A DNA stretch of 64,000 bases. Source: Malachius bipustulatus. Its lineage: Eukaryota; Arthropoda; Insecta; Coleoptera; Melyridae. Numbering within the stretch: the stretch's first letter is position 1; every line of letters starts with the position of its first letter. This document shows, in pieces, positions 44,741-55,545 of this stretch. Where the stretch lies: NCBI GenBank assembly GCA_910589415.1, contig OU342630.1, positions 2,108,001-2,172,000 of the forward strand, given 5' to 3'. The position numbers and the translations under genes were made by a program. The notes below the pieces were generated by a model. The model was given only the letters and a program-made list of their open reading frames with translations. It made no database searches and was not told where the DNA came from.

Positions 44741-44967
44741 TGTTAGGATTCACTCAGATCGGAATGCAGACAGAAGGAATGTATAATGGGAATGGTGCGC
44801 AAGCTGGTGAAATACGGGTGTGTAGAGGAACTTGGGATAGTAACAGAGAGACGAGTAGTGGTTGTATAACCGTCGTAGAGTCAATATATGAATGTTAAAA
44901 ATATACTTCTTCGTCATTATTGTTATTGTATAATTATTATTGAACTGAATAAATAATGTTCCTAATA
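44741..44967 (+). repeat. Right LTR of the minisatellite element
   Basis: 227 bp. I see no difference from the left LTR at 39699-39925. It is preceded by GGATTCGAGGACGAATCC, an 18-bp near-palindrome, then TGGTCAGGATGGACGAGT. Confidence 0.9.
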
Positions 44968-44971
44968 CTTG

Positions 44972-46080
44972 GTAAGACTTGTACATTGTCCTCAAAACTA
45001 GCAAACCAACAAACACAGGAGTCATAAAAAAAAACGTATGATTTTTTTATTGGATAATTATAAATTGTAAACCACAGTAAATAATGAAAATCAATATTTA
45101 TAACCTTTAAAATCCCGTATTTGGGATTCAAATGGAAGCTAGGCTAGCTCAGACAGCACTAACTCCAAAACTCGTGGGTGGAGATTGCAAGAGGGCTAGG
45201 AAAGCAAGTAATCAGAGAACGAGAATAAATTTACAATTTATTTACAGATGAAAAATACATTAAAATGAAAATTGTTTAAACTAGAATTTAAATGTAAAGA
45301 AAGCCCAACAGATTTAAATGTCCACAAAGATACAATAATTCTTCAACAATTAATTAAGAATTTAAACATTAAAAAAAAATATTAACAACATTATGAATTT
45401 ACAATAATCGGAACAATAACCCTTCCCAGAAAATTAAAAAGATATCCACCCTGAATATTAACCCCCTAAATGAATTGAATTGCAGGAAAAATTAACTTGA
45501 AATGAATAAAAAAAAAATATATTGAAAGTCGTCTGTGAGAATATCTGGATATAATTATTGCATTGGAGTACGAGATTGTAGGCAGAGATAAAAAAAATCG
45601 ACTATATAGTTGAAGCGTTCGGTAGTGATAAAAGTGGACAAAAAACTTAACTCGAGTCAAGCGTCTTCCCCTCTGGTGTTGAATGGAATGGTCCGCTTAT
45701 CTGCAAGTCCGCGTTTTAACCTGCCAACTGCCGTGACCTTGTACGGGATGGACGCCGGTTGCGTATATTGAGGGAATAAAATTTTAGCCCGCTCGGTTAA
45801 TCTTGCTTGTAGATAAATCACGGAGTTTCAGGAAAAATGCCATTTCAGAAGAAAACAAAAATTCTTGATATAAGTAGAACTTCGGTACTTGATAAAAAGC
45901 TGAAAATACACAGTCTTAGAGTCGCGTTTAATTAGACTAATTCTCAATCCTGACAATTCCTGCAGAATTTAATTCATTTCCGAATTGAACTTTATTATAA
46001 TTTATAATAATAATGATGTAAAAACAATACTGTACTTAACAATAATTATTACAGGAATGCATGTCAAAATCGACAATCAG
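44972..46080 (-). other. Gypsy A 3' non-coding region
   Basis: Between pol and the 3' LTR of gypsy A; no coding seen. A/T-rich, with a short G/C-richer segment at 45660-45800. An env gene would be expected here in an errantivirus, but none is recognisable. Confidence 0.5.
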
Positions 46081-46839
46081 CTTTAAGTGGTAAGGTGGAA
46101 CGACTTACTCTTACGCCAACGCGGTGTCTCACAGGCACGGAAGACATTAATGCATCATTGGGGGGTTATGCAATATTTTTGTGTTAATATATGCTTGTTA
46201 TTTAATTTTTTGAACCTATAATAATCGGATACATTTGTGTTTAATTATTTTTTATTTGACAAAAAATAAAAAATTTCACTTTTAAAATAACAATCTCAAA
46301 AAATTAAGTTAAAATTTCTAGTCAACAGGTGGCAATAAAATACAATCAAATACTATTTGATTATATTTTTTTTTATTTTTTTTTATTTATGGCTGCAATA
46401 AACTGCATTATGTTACTTTCCGAGATGTGCAATAAATTGAAGCAAACGTAATTGCATAGTTCTTTTAGGAACGTGAAGAGGATAATAGAAAATATTGTTC
46501 TTTATGAGACAGTTATTTACTTCCTTTCGATGAATGAAAAGTTTATACAAAGCAATATTTAAGTTTGCTTTACCCACAATTCGGTGTAATTAATCATAAA
46601 AATAAAGTATTCTTTACGGTAACCCTGTGTCTGCCAGACACAGAACAGGACATGCTATACTTAAAAAATTTATTACTCGCTTCCTGTGTGCACAAAAATT
46701 ATGAAATTTTGGCTTTAGTTTCCTAAAGGTACAGTGAAAGAATACACGAACGGAAAAAATTATTTCAAAAGTAATAACAAAAATATAGCACATTGAAAAT
46801 GTGTCAGTGTCTGAGAGACACCGCGTTACCACTTAAAGG
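46081..46839. mobile_element. piggyBac-like MITE in gypsy A
   Basis: The right end (inverted) reads CCTTTAAGTGGTAACGCGG and is followed by TTAA (46840-46843). The left end CTTTAAGTGGTAA matches but has a 24-base interruption before CGCGGTGTCTC, and its TTAA is lost. Subterminal palindromes like GTGTCTGCCAGACACAG (near 46625) and GTGTCTGAGAGACACCG (near 46806) repeat in the element. The overall design matches the element at 5354-5809. About 760 bp, non-coding. Confidence 0.65.
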
Positions 46840-46843
46840 TTAA

Positions 46844-47360
46844 GCAGATAAAACAAATGTAATTTTAAACACGATCGCCTACAAATAATAAGTACAAAGC
46901 TACAAATAATAAGTTATTAATTGCTAATTGAGATAAATTCCAACAAGTAAAGACTTACCAGGCAATCGAGGTGAACTAACAAAAAGGTTTAAATTAATTA
47001 AATAAGTTTTAGGTACCCATGCATTAGGTAATTCGCAGAAAAGACAACTCGTAGCGTGGGAGATGTTGTTTCCAACTCGAGCGGTCAAGAAAAGGACTCT
47101 ATTCAACGGTTACAATATTGAAGCGATAACCATCGCGGCGGACTACGACCGTCGCCGAAGGCAAGCGAACGCGAAGATAGAATAGTATGGACAGAGTCGG
47201 TAGGCAACTCAAAATACTGAAAATACTGTACCGGGAAACAATTTAAATTTGAACAAACGACACTCAAACAAGAACAAAAGGAAAAACTGGAACATGTAAT
47301 CTAGCATGTTACATATTATCTTCCCTTCTGAGTGAACTCATTGTTTATATTCTCTTTTTC
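46844..47360 (-). other. Gypsy A non-coding region after pol
   Basis: No domain. A/T-rich at first and then G/C-richer (47100-47200). Confidence 0.4.
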
Positions 47361-48120
47361 TTAAAGTTCCTTAATTTCCGGATTCCACAATTTCAAATCG
47401 CGGACGTTTCGGATACCTATTGACCTGACGTCATCTACGCCCATGAGTTCGTATGAGTTAGCGCCTGCAATTGAACGCACCTCGTACGGTCCTGAATAAA
47501 TTAAAAACAGCTTTTTTATTTTGTTCGTTGCAGCATCCGACTGTGGATGTGTTCTGACCAGAACCTTATCTCCCACCTTAAACTTAATTACCCGTTGTGG
47601 TTGATGGCGTCTCTTACGTTTTTCTGCTTCCCAGTGCCACTTTACACCTTTCTTCAACAATTTTTGCAAGACAACCGTATGCTCGGACAAATGATCGCGG
47701 TATCTCCGTTCATAACTGATTAGTCCTAAAAAACCCTTAAGCTGACGTACATTTTTCGGCTGAGGAAAATTCTGAATCACCCTAACACGTTCTGGGGATA
47801 CACATATACCTTCCGGTGACAAAATGTGCCCTATAAACGCAACTTCCTTTTTGAAAAATTTACATTTTTTTTAATTTCAACGTTATTCCGGCCTCACCAA
47901 ATTTCGAAAAAATTGTATCTAAGTGGTCAAGGTGTTCATCAAAACTACCCGAAAAAATTAACAAATCATCGACGTATGGGATAACAAAAGATTGGACATC
48001 TTCTCCTAACCCTTTATTTAATCCTCGTATAAAACTTGCTACTGAGGTCATCAGACCAAATGGCAACCTGCGAAAAACAGGTTTCATTTTCATATAAAAA
48101 CCCCTTAAACTTTCTATCAC
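47361..48120 (-). pseudogene. pol: Gypsy A pol: RT palm/thumb joined to integrase C-terminus
   Basis: 48120-47860 gives RLPFGLMTSVASFIRGL and the catalytic YVDDLLIFSGS (near 47965). After a small frame break, 47822-47361 gives the thumb (GICVSPERVRVIQNFPQPKN, QLKGFLGLISYERRY) and KWHWEAE, where RNase H should begin. Directly after this it reads KRKRRHQPQR, FKVGDKVLVRTHPQSD and LIYSGPYEVRSI, the GPY/F C-terminal domain of integrase. The junction is near 47620. RNase H and the integrase zinc and DDE regions are deleted, while the frame is kept. Confidence 0.85.
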
Positions 48121-49969
48121 TTGGCCGAATCAAAATCTGCCAATAACTACTTGTCAAATCCAGGACACTCAATTTTTGACCTGGTTTAAATAAATACATG
48201 AGCTCATTCGGATTTGGAGGTATGACATGATCTGCTTCCATATTCCGATTTAAATGCCTTGCGTCAAGACATACACGAGGGGTGTTGTCTTTTTTACGAA
48301 CCACAACAAGAGGATTTATGTATTCAGTTTGAGCTTTCTCAATTACCCCCCACTCTATCATTTCTTGAATTTGCTGGTGTATTATCTTTTTATAAGCGTG
48401 TGGAACAGGATAAGACTTATAACAAAACGGAGTTTCATCTTTCATAATTATTTTATGCTCGTAGTTCTTCATACAACCAGGTTGTTCAGAAAATATTTGA
48501 TCATGCTTATCTAACACCCGAAGTAATTTATTTTTTTCGTCTCGATTCAACATGTCGGTATTTTCCACGATTTCTTGTCTTTGATCAGTTGTATACTCCT
48601 GAATTTTCTGTTTCATCTCGTCTTTAAATTCTACGTAATTTATTTTAATGCTGTCCTCCCTAACAAAACAGTCGTTGTATTTAAACTCGCATACCTGATT
48701 ATTAAAATTACCTTTTAACATACCTGTTCTGGATTTTATTTCAATTTCATGTTCCACAATAAAATCGTAACCGAGAATAATATCTTTAATTAAATTAGGT
48801 ACTACCAAGCAAGACACTAATACCACCTGATCATTCAATTCCATACGAAGCTGTACCTGCTGATTTACCTTCTGACTTTTACTTTTAACGGCGCCTATAA
48901 GAGTAACTCCTGACGCTGGTAAAAACAACATGGTATTGTTTAATTTTTTCATTTTTTCAATTAAATTTCTGGAAACGCAACTAACTTGAGCGCCAGTATC
49001 AATTAATGCGGGAATTAATAATCCTTCAACTTTTACCTCAATGGTTGGACATTTTGGTACAACTGGCAACGTCCCATAACTTTCCTCTAGAATTTCGTCT
49101 CCTATTTGGTTGAACGTTGTACACATTTGGATAGAATCGATATTTTCCCTACTGCAAGGCCTACTCTTATTGTTCATAAGTGCTTCATCGTCTCGCCGCA
49201 GCTGCTGCACCTGTGTGGTATTATTGTTCAAACCTACAGCGTCCGTATTTGAAATAATATTTGCTTCCTGATTGACCTCGAACACCTCGACTTGGGTAGT
49301 CCTATTCCCTACACATTCTACTGCGTTTATTTCCCTACGTGAACCATTATTATTTCTCATGGAATTATTCGAATTTACGTTGACTTCTCTTCTCTCGTTG
49401 GGATTTCTCCAGGACGAATTATTATTATATCGATTGTTCACAGGATTATTACAATACTGCGAGCTGTTATTATTTCTATTGAGTTCTGTGCGCCGATAAG
49501 TAGTATTATTTTCATTTCTTTCATAATTATTACTTCTATAATTACGAGATTCATTTCCGTCACTTCGGTTTGGATTATATATTTCACGATTGCGACTCTG
49601 ATCATAATAGTTTTGACGTCTTCGTGACCCAGTTTCGACTTCATCTAATTGTCTCAAAAAATTTTCAACCAAACAAGGGTCATCTAAGCTATTAATCGGC
49701 AGATTACATCTGACCTGAGGCGGAAAATGGTCAATTATTAGCGGGATTAATTCTGCATTCCTCAAAGGACGTCTAAGATAAGACGCTTCCTTCATTAATT
49801 TCAAAAAGTATTCGGATTTCGACACGTTTTCACTATATTCTCCGTAATGGATTTTCCGTAAGAGCTCCCTCTCTTTAGTTACCGGCCAATAACGCTCCAA
49901 AAACTCATCCTCAAATTGTTTATAATTACAATATCTAACTCTCTCCATTCGAACCAATATTTCGCGCAA
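48014..49969 (-). pseudogene. pol: Gypsy A Gag C-terminus, protease and RT fingers in one frame
   Basis: 651 open codons. Capsid end (FEDEFLERYWPVTKERELL, LRRPLRNAELIPLIID), then a long Asn/Arg-rich spacer (49600-49300), the aspartic protease motif ALIDTGAQVSC (near 49000) with IILGYDFI further on, and the RT start (PHAYKKIIHQQIQEMIEWGV, NPLVVVRKKDNTPRVCLDAR, LSVLDLTSSYWQI). Gag and pol appear fused in one frame here. The frame leaves the RT near 48110, where the next segment is in another frame. No zinc knuckle is visible; CECVG-type cysteines are absent. Confidence 0.85.
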
Positions 49970-50778
49970 TTCACGAGTAATCTTGGAATCAAACTCAACC
50001 GTTTATCCGACGGAACCATAGCCTCATCTGCAATACTTTGAAAATTTCGCAAAAATTGTACAGGATTAATTGTCGAATTCGGATCAAATCTCAAGTTAAA
50101 ACCTCCTAACTCTCTAAATAGGGACAAATGTACTTGTGGATTTACTGGATTTACATTACTCGTAAGAGGGACACTCCTTGAATTATTAAAATTACTCGCA
50201 CCCCCCTCATTATTTAAATTCGCATCGCTTTTCTTATACTGATTTTCATTCTTACCCTGGTGTACGCCTTTAAAATCTATTACTCCCCGAAGGACTTTAC
50301 TAACTACTTCAGTGGTATTTTTTTCCACAACTTTTCCAATTTTTTCTGTTATTTCCTCAACGACACTCCTCTGCTCTTGGTTTACCTTATTTACGCAGTC
50401 AATCATTAATCTATTTCCCTCATCTAGTTTTTTAACCAATAATTTTCTACTTTTTTCATCTTCTTCCCTATTCTCATGCAATTTGCTTACTAATCTATCG
50501 GTGACTGACATCAAAATGTTTTCATTTGATTTTTGTAACGTTTGTTCAAACCTCGTCATATTTTGACACAATTGGTTCATTAACTGCTCATTACTTGATT
50601 TAATTTCACTTACAATCGCCCCCTGATTAACACCCTGATAATTATCCTTATCGTTTCTCTCAAACCTTGTCATTGAGAGCTCATCTGTCAAACTTTTTGA
50701 TTTAGACATCTCAGAAATATCATTTACCCCTTTCGATTTACTCGATTCACCTGGTTTACTTTTTGACCTGGTACGCAT
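49879..50778 (-). pseudogene. gag: Gypsy A Gag, N-terminal part
   Basis: 299 codons from MRTRSKSKPGESSKSKG. A charged, helix-rich N-terminus (KLHENREEDEKSRKLLVKKL) is followed by NPVQFLRNFQSIADEA and LLVNCAKYWFEW, the start of the capsid fold. Near 49960 the reading must shift to the 49969-48014 frame to continue the capsid (FEDEFLERYW), so one indel separates them. A programmed frameshift is unlikely within a capsid domain. Confidence 0.8.
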
Positions 50779-50888
50779 TTTGAGTTTCGTTTAAGATCGA
50801 TATTACAAAATATCTAATTATCATGAGAGCTCGTTTTCTTTCTGGACCAGTTCATTTAATACTCCCTTTTTTTTTTTGAAAAAATCGT

Positions 50889-50906
50889 GCCCCACGTTTA
50901 GCGCCA
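50889..50906 (-). promoter_or_regulatory. Gypsy A primer-binding site
   Basis: The minus strand reads TGGCGCTAAACGTGGGGC, six bases (TAATTT) after the LTR. This TGGCGC...CGTGGGGC form recurs as a primer site in insect LTR elements. The exact tRNA is not assigned. Confidence 0.7.
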
Positions 50907-50912
50907 AAATTA

Positions 50913-51885
50913 TGTGCCCGTGCAATTTTGTTAAAGATACTTACTTTATTTATAGCCTCGGCTTGCTAGAGATGACTCTTATTTTTTTAATTATAAAAAC
51001 TCAAGCTAATGGGTTACAGACTGGATACTTCCCAAAAAGAAAACGATCCCTTTAAGCAAATCAAATTTAATGAAGTTCACTCACATATATAAATTACAGT
51101 TGTTGGTCAACAAACAAACAATTCAAAAATGGTATTTTATGCTTAAATTAATTAATAGAAAAATCAACATGCATCCAAAACCCTGACTATAGTCTTCTTT
51201 CTTCGGGCGCCCTATTATAAGTAGGTATACTTATTACGTAATATAAGTTGCTGTGGGTTGGTTTATTAATTTAATATGTTAGAATGAAGTATTCGGTTGA
51301 TGGAATTTTATTATTTATGGTTTATTGATTATAGATTAAGTATTAATTTATTAAAAAGGTGTTTATTATTATTAGATTATATTTATATTAATCAGAGGAT
51401 AATTTATTTAATTTAATATAGGTAGGTACAACCTTATGGATTTTTGTAGATGGTTCCCAGCACTCACTATGCTGCTCTTGTAACTGGTCACTGACAATCT
51501 GCGGATAATCACTCTGCTAATCACCACGAGTGGTTAAATTAAGTTCGACACTGTTGGTTCAATTCACTCATACGCTGGTAACACCATCACACCCGTCTTG
51601 GTGCTCTGACGTGAACCACCTTGCGAAACCCCTCACGGCTCTCGACCAATCTGCCCTGCGGCTTCAAGCCGGTGTTGCGATGCTCTTTCTTCGAACACCC
51701 CACCATTTTAACACCAACACTACCAATCCCTTAGTTTGGATTCATCCCAACAGATGCCCCGTCTGGTTCGTTCCCAATCAATATTTCTTCCTTTTAGTCC
51801 TCTTCACTATTCTTTACATCATTACAATAGTTAGCAACGATCTTAAACGAAATTAATAAGTATGCTGCCAGTCTGCCCTTGTGCA
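50913..51885 (-). repeat. Gypsy A 5' LTR
   Basis: 973 bp. On the minus strand TGCACAAGGGCAG to GCACGGGCACA. It is the uninterrupted counterpart of 37710-39656. Identical antisense open frames of 108 codons in both LTRs reflect near-identity of the LTRs, not a gene. Confidence 0.9.
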
Positions 51886-51889
51886 AGGG

Positions 51890-52580
51890 TTAGAGGGTTG
51901 CTTTAAGAAGTTGATTAATATGGGGAAGTGGTCGCTCCCATAAAGGTATTCGGCTGTGTCCCAGCTCAGGTATGGAGGTAGTGAGGGGCTGCATAGGCTC
52001 AAGTCAATTGCGGAGAAATTACCCGTTGCGGATGAGAAATGGGTCTGTTTTCCTGTGTTAAGGATTATGAGGTTGTTTTCGTCAATTATATTCTCTATCG
52101 TCTTTCCTCTTTGATCTGTTTTTACTGAGCCCCATAATGTGTTGTGGCTGTTGAAATCCCGGACTATAAGATAGGGTGTAGGTAGTTGTGCGATTAAATC
52201 ATTTAATTCTTGGGCTGAGCAAGTTGAGCTAGGAGAGAGGTAACTATTACACACGGTCATTTTCACTGGGAATTTAATATCGACGGCGACTGCTTCTAAG
52301 TTTGTGTTTAACGGGATTTCGGATGCTGGTATGTCGTTTGAGATTAGTGTGGCAAAGCCACCGCTGGCTCGATTTGGGTTGGGCCGGTTTTTGGAGAAAG
52401 TCGTGAATCCTTTTAGGTTATGGTGAGCTCTGTTTTGGAAATTGGTTTCTTGGAGACTGATGATTTTGGTTGCAGTTTCTTTGATCAGGATAGAGAGTTT
52501 CTCTAGTTTACTAGAGAAACCGTTCAGGTTCCACTGGAGGATAATTTTGAAGGGTTGTGGGAATTATATATAAGTTTCGT
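51890..52580 (-). pseudogene. I-like LINE endonuclease
   Basis: The minus strand starts near 52580 with ILQWNLNGFSSKLEKL and IISLQETNFQ (active-site E), then SGGFATLISNDI, CNSYLSPSSTCSAQEL, LIVRDFNSHNTLWGS (usually GDFN, here RDFN), SAIDLSLCS and YGSDHFPILINFL (SDH motif). It runs in an open frame to the AGGG at the gypsy A edge and resumes at 37705. The G-to-R change in the metal-binding block and the 5' truncation make it inactive. Confidence 0.85.
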
Positions 52581-52687
52581 TTGAGTTTTGTTGTTATATG
52601 GAAGGAAGTGGTTTAGAATGATTGCTGAGAAAGGGTAGATTCGTTGTCTGAGTTATTCATCTCGTTGATAAGGTCAGTAATACTTTT

Positions 52688-53346
52688 GAAATCTTTGCTT
52701 ACATCGATTGACAGCTCTTCGAATTTTTCTTTTAAGATTAGTTGATTTTCTACTAATTTATTTATTGTGTCATTATAGTTATCAATCAGGTGTTCGTTTA
52801 AAGAAGTCTGGAGTTGAAGCTCTTGATTCAACGTATTTTGGTCATCTTGTAATTTTTTGATTAAGTCATTATATCTTTCCTCATCATCGTGATCCAATGT
52901 TCCAAAGAGCCATGCTAATTGAACCTATTCCATTGATTAGACCACGTTTTTGCCTTTTTAACGGTAACAAATTGAGTAATTTATTCCTTGCGTAGTCTAA
53001 GGAAAATTTTTTTCATTCATTAAATTTTTGAGATACGTAGTGAATTCCATCGAGTAGCTTTTTTTTACTATTAAATAACATTTCATTATTGCTAAACTTA
53101 TTTTCTAAATTATTATATATGGATTCTAGGTTTTCTAACTGAACCTCTAATAACGAAATATCTACGAAATTAATAAATGTATGCTTGGATTCTATTATTT
53201 TACTTTTTATTATTTATATTATTTTACATTCTAATGGAAGAAGCGGTGACTTCAATTCCTGGATTTCTATGTCACTACTAATTACGATTCGAAGTGATAC
53301 CAGAAGTGCTAGGATTATCTGGATCATTGTTATCGTTTTCTTTGTC
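52688..53346 (-). pseudogene. env: Errantivirus-like env, N-terminal portion with splice acceptor
   Basis: A splice acceptor (TTCTTTGCAG|G) at 53347 is followed by an ATG at 53326 and a hydrophobic signal-peptide-like start (IILALLVSL), as in spliced env messages of gypsy-type errantiviruses. A stop and a frame change follow near 53215. Then come a helical region (LLEVQLENLESIYNN), a dibasic furin-type cleavage site (KRQKR, near 52955) with a glycine-rich segment after it, and the coiled-coil DDEERYNDLIKKLQDDQ. It ends at the LINE insertion. Several stops make it non-functional. It matches baculovirus-F-like env architecture. Confidence 0.7.
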
Positions 53347-53599
53347 CTGCAAAGAATTTTTCAGATTAGTAGGGTGTAACATATTAGACTTAATACGTTA
53401 TCATGTTAATTAATAATGGACACCGAGAATTAATTGAGTATATACATATATTACATACGAGTATTTTACAGTCAGTTTTGTACCACGAACAATTAAATTG
53501 GTACCTGCTTTACCGTCGTTCATTTCTGCCTGCGTCCGTATCTGCCGCGACCCAGCGCACACCGATAAGGAGGCATTCGTGATAACACCCATACATTAC

Positions 53600-54062
53600 A
53601 TAGGGTGTTTAAGGGGCTTCCTAATTTTTGATTTATGTACAATTTGATCTTTAAGTATTACAACCTTGTTTCCTAAGTCCGTTTTGACTTTGGATTTCAC
53701 GTGCCTTTGTTTGGCTTTGTTTCTATCGACTTGTCGATTTTTTATAAAATAGTTTGATCGGTGTCAAAACTTGCGGGATCTTCTCGAGTTTCGTTACGTT
53801 TGGTAATGATTTTTTCTTTTACCGTGTTGGATCGGTTTTCGATATTTTGATACAGGTCTTTTAGTCGCGATTTTCTGTCGTTAACGTAATTTGTTATAAG
53901 ATTTTCTTCTGTTAAATCAAAAGGATCTAAAGCTTTTGTATCTCCTAGAAAATCATTTATGTGGAAAAGCTCAAACTTGTCATGTAATTGTTCAGAAAAT
54001 GAGGTGACATGAAATGGTTCATTTAAAAATACTGTAATTCTATCTTTCGTCTTATTAATAAA
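53600..54062 (-). pseudogene. pol: Errantivirus-like pol remnant: linker and integrase C-terminus
   Basis: From 54060 the minus strand reads DRITVFLNEPFHVTSFSEQL, probably protease-RT linker. Near 53935 it continues as DPFDLTEENLITNYVNDR, then KSRLKDLYQNIENRSNTVKE, the integrase tail that follows the catalytic core in this group (compare the DPFDLTNGIITSDYVTRHKE tail of gypsy 1). RT, RNase H and the DDE core are therefore missing between about 53990 and 53940. Stops appear after TIL. The piece ends where the env intron region begins. Confidence 0.65.
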
Positions 54063-54725
54063 TTATGCTTTTGCGTATCCGCATCTAGAATAAGAAAGTG
54101 TTTCAGGAACATATAAACCATTTATTCTCATCTCAGGAATTATTACATCACCTTCGTAACATGATACGGGGACTTTGATAGCGGCTAGTTCATTTGAGTT
54201 TACAGAAATTGTAAAATTTTCCCTACTTAATTTATATTTGATCGGACGTTTTCTCATTGAGTAAAATATTATTTGTGAAATCAATTGAAAATCCTAAATT
54301 TCTAATGTCATTTAGACCTATTAGTCCATCGAAATGATTATGCCAATGGAATAAAATGAAATTTAATTTTCTATTTGATTTTAGTTCTAGAAATGCTGGT
54401 ATTTCCGCTCTAAATCTTGAATCTTTTTCTCCCGCAGCTGTTTTTATTTGGGTAGATTCATGAAAAATTATCTCTGGAAAATATTTTTCCGCAATTTGTG
54501 GATTTAAAATTGAATTCATGTTTCCGGTGTCAATTAAAAGTTTTAAAGGAGGATTTTTGATCTGGATGTAGGATAGATCAGTGGAGTCGCAATTAGAGAA
54601 GATTTCGTTGGTTAAGTTGGACAATTTCTGGGACTCGATCGCGATATGAAAATTTTCATTTAATTCTTCACTGTCAGGATTTGGACTGATTTTATTAGAT
54701 GAATCAGAAAATTGATCTCTAACAA
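54063..54725 (-). pseudogene. pol: Errantivirus-like protease
   Basis: Aspartic protease that would cleave Gag-Pol. LLIDTGNMNS carries the catalytic Asp (near 54530); FRAEIPAFLELK, HFDGLIGLNDIRNLGF and SIDFTNNILL follow and match gypsy 1 protease in layout. Near 54240 a frame change leads to RPIKYKLSRENFTISVN and ISQIIFYSM. The N-terminal part extends to the Harbinger-type element at 54726, on the other side of which gag ends. Confidence 0.75.
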
Positions 54726-55542
54726 AAGCTATGGTTTGTTAGGACTGTAGGCGACGCAAAGCAGACAGTCGGTTGTGCGCCTCGAACTTCTGTTGAAATC
54801 TAGAACTCAAGAAGACGCGGAGCCGGTTTGTTAGAATCTGCGCAGATAGACTCACGGTAGGCGTAAAATTATCTGCGTCGTTGTTTCGGTCGGAATCAAA
54901 CTCGATTTGATTTCGACGCAGTCGTTCAGCTGAGCATACAGCTGACAGTGTTGAAACAGTAGTAAAAAGGCGTTATTTGAAAATTTGAAAATGGTATCCA
55001 ACTTTTCAGCAGAGGAAGACGACAAATTGATAGACCTCGTACGAGAACATCCCATTATGCACAGTCAAAAACTGTTATTTATAAGCTCCTTCCAAACTTA
55101 TATTAGAAAACATTCCATCTTCACATTCATTCTGGCGACGACAACTAATTAAACTCTAAAGAAGATCTTCATGTTCTTCTTTCGCAATAAGTATTGCCAG
55201 CAAAAAATATTCAGCCATTGTTATCATATAAAGATTTGCCAAAATTAATAATAAATACTTATTTGTTGTATGTGCATATCAGCATACAATCACGTACTAA
55301 TCCATTTCTAACAAACCACCCTCTCTTCAAAACCGATAAAGTTGTACGCTGCAGATTCTGTCGTACGCGTACGCCTTTCGTTAACGGACAGTTCTAATAA
55401 ACCGTAGCTTTAAGTGAGTCTATCTGCGCAGATTCTAACAAACCGGCTCCGCGTCTTCTTGCGTTCTAGATTTCAACAGAAGTCCGAGGCGCACAACCGA
55501 CTGTCTGCTTTGCGTCGCCTACAGTCCTAACAAACCATAGCT
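54726..55542 (+). mobile_element. Harbinger-like element 1 with MADF-type exon
   Basis: 817 bp, AGCTATGGTTTGTTAGGACTG to its complement, with long near-palindromic arms (CAAAGCAGACAGTCGG, GAAATCTAGAAC, GATTCTAACAAACCGG). TAA follows on the right (55543-55545); the left flank is AAA, so the duplication is imperfect. The plus strand centre encodes the start of a MADF-like protein (54991-55152). TAA/TTA duplications and a MADF or Myb-like second gene are typical of PIF/Harbinger elements. No nuclease gene remains. Confidence 0.75.
54991..55152 (+). pseudogene. N-terminus of a MADF-like DNA-binding protein
   Basis: A 53-codon frame. The start SAEEDDKLIDLVREHPIM fits helix 1 of the MADF/Myb-SANT-like domain used by PIF/Harbinger elements to bind their ends (consensus: LI-LV--HP-L). 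The expected W-x-E/I-A part of the domain is absent and the tail (FQTYIRKHSIFTFIL) is out of frame or unrelated, so it is truncated by internal deletion. The inverted copy in the neighbouring element carries the same segment on the minus strand. Confidence 0.6.
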
Positions 55543-55545
55543 TAA

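Larger units (their letters stand above)
39699..44967 (+). mobile_element. Non-coding LTR element with minisatellites (LARD-like), copy 1
   Basis: 5,269 bp. LTRs of 227 bp at 39699-39925 and 44741-44967 look identical base for base. CTTG is duplicated outside (39695-39698, 44968-44971). After the left LTR, TTTGACAGCGGTGGGAT resembles a tRNA-Leu primer site, giving plus orientation. LTRs run TGTTAGG to CCTAATA. The interior has no gag or pol, only A/T-rich DNA and two minisatellite arrays (43137-43830 and 43830-44440). It must be moved by proteins of another element. It is inserted between the 3' LTR and the pol end of gypsy A. Confidence 0.88.
37710..51885 (-). mobile_element. Ty3/gypsy retrotransposon A, complete with both LTRs, internally deleted
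   Basis: 14.2 kb including nested insertions (about 7.2 kb without them). LTRs lie at 37710-39656 (with a MITE inside) and 50913-51885. AGGG is duplicated outside (37706-37709, 51886-51889). Primer site 50889-50906, gag, protease, RT and the integrase C-terminus are present. RNase H and the integrase core are deleted. The LTRs differ at only a few positions apart from the MITE, so insertion was recent. It sits in the endonuclease-RT linker of the I-like LINE, whose frame continues on both sides. Confidence 0.9.
33031..52687 (-). mobile_element. I-like LINE with RNase H, carrying two large insertions
   Basis: Minus strand: endonuclease (52580-51890), linker and RT (37709-35837), RNase H (35644-35312 and 33857-33600), C-terminal zinc region (to 33202) and a poly(A) tail (33030-33041 region). 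It is bounded by a duplication of about 12 bases, AGTAAATACTTTT at 33021-33033 and AGTAATACTTTT at 52676-52687 (one base shorter). Without the two insertions it would be about 4 kb, lacking ORF1, so it is 5' truncated near the endonuclease start. The RNase H after RT is typical of the I clade. Confidence 0.8.
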
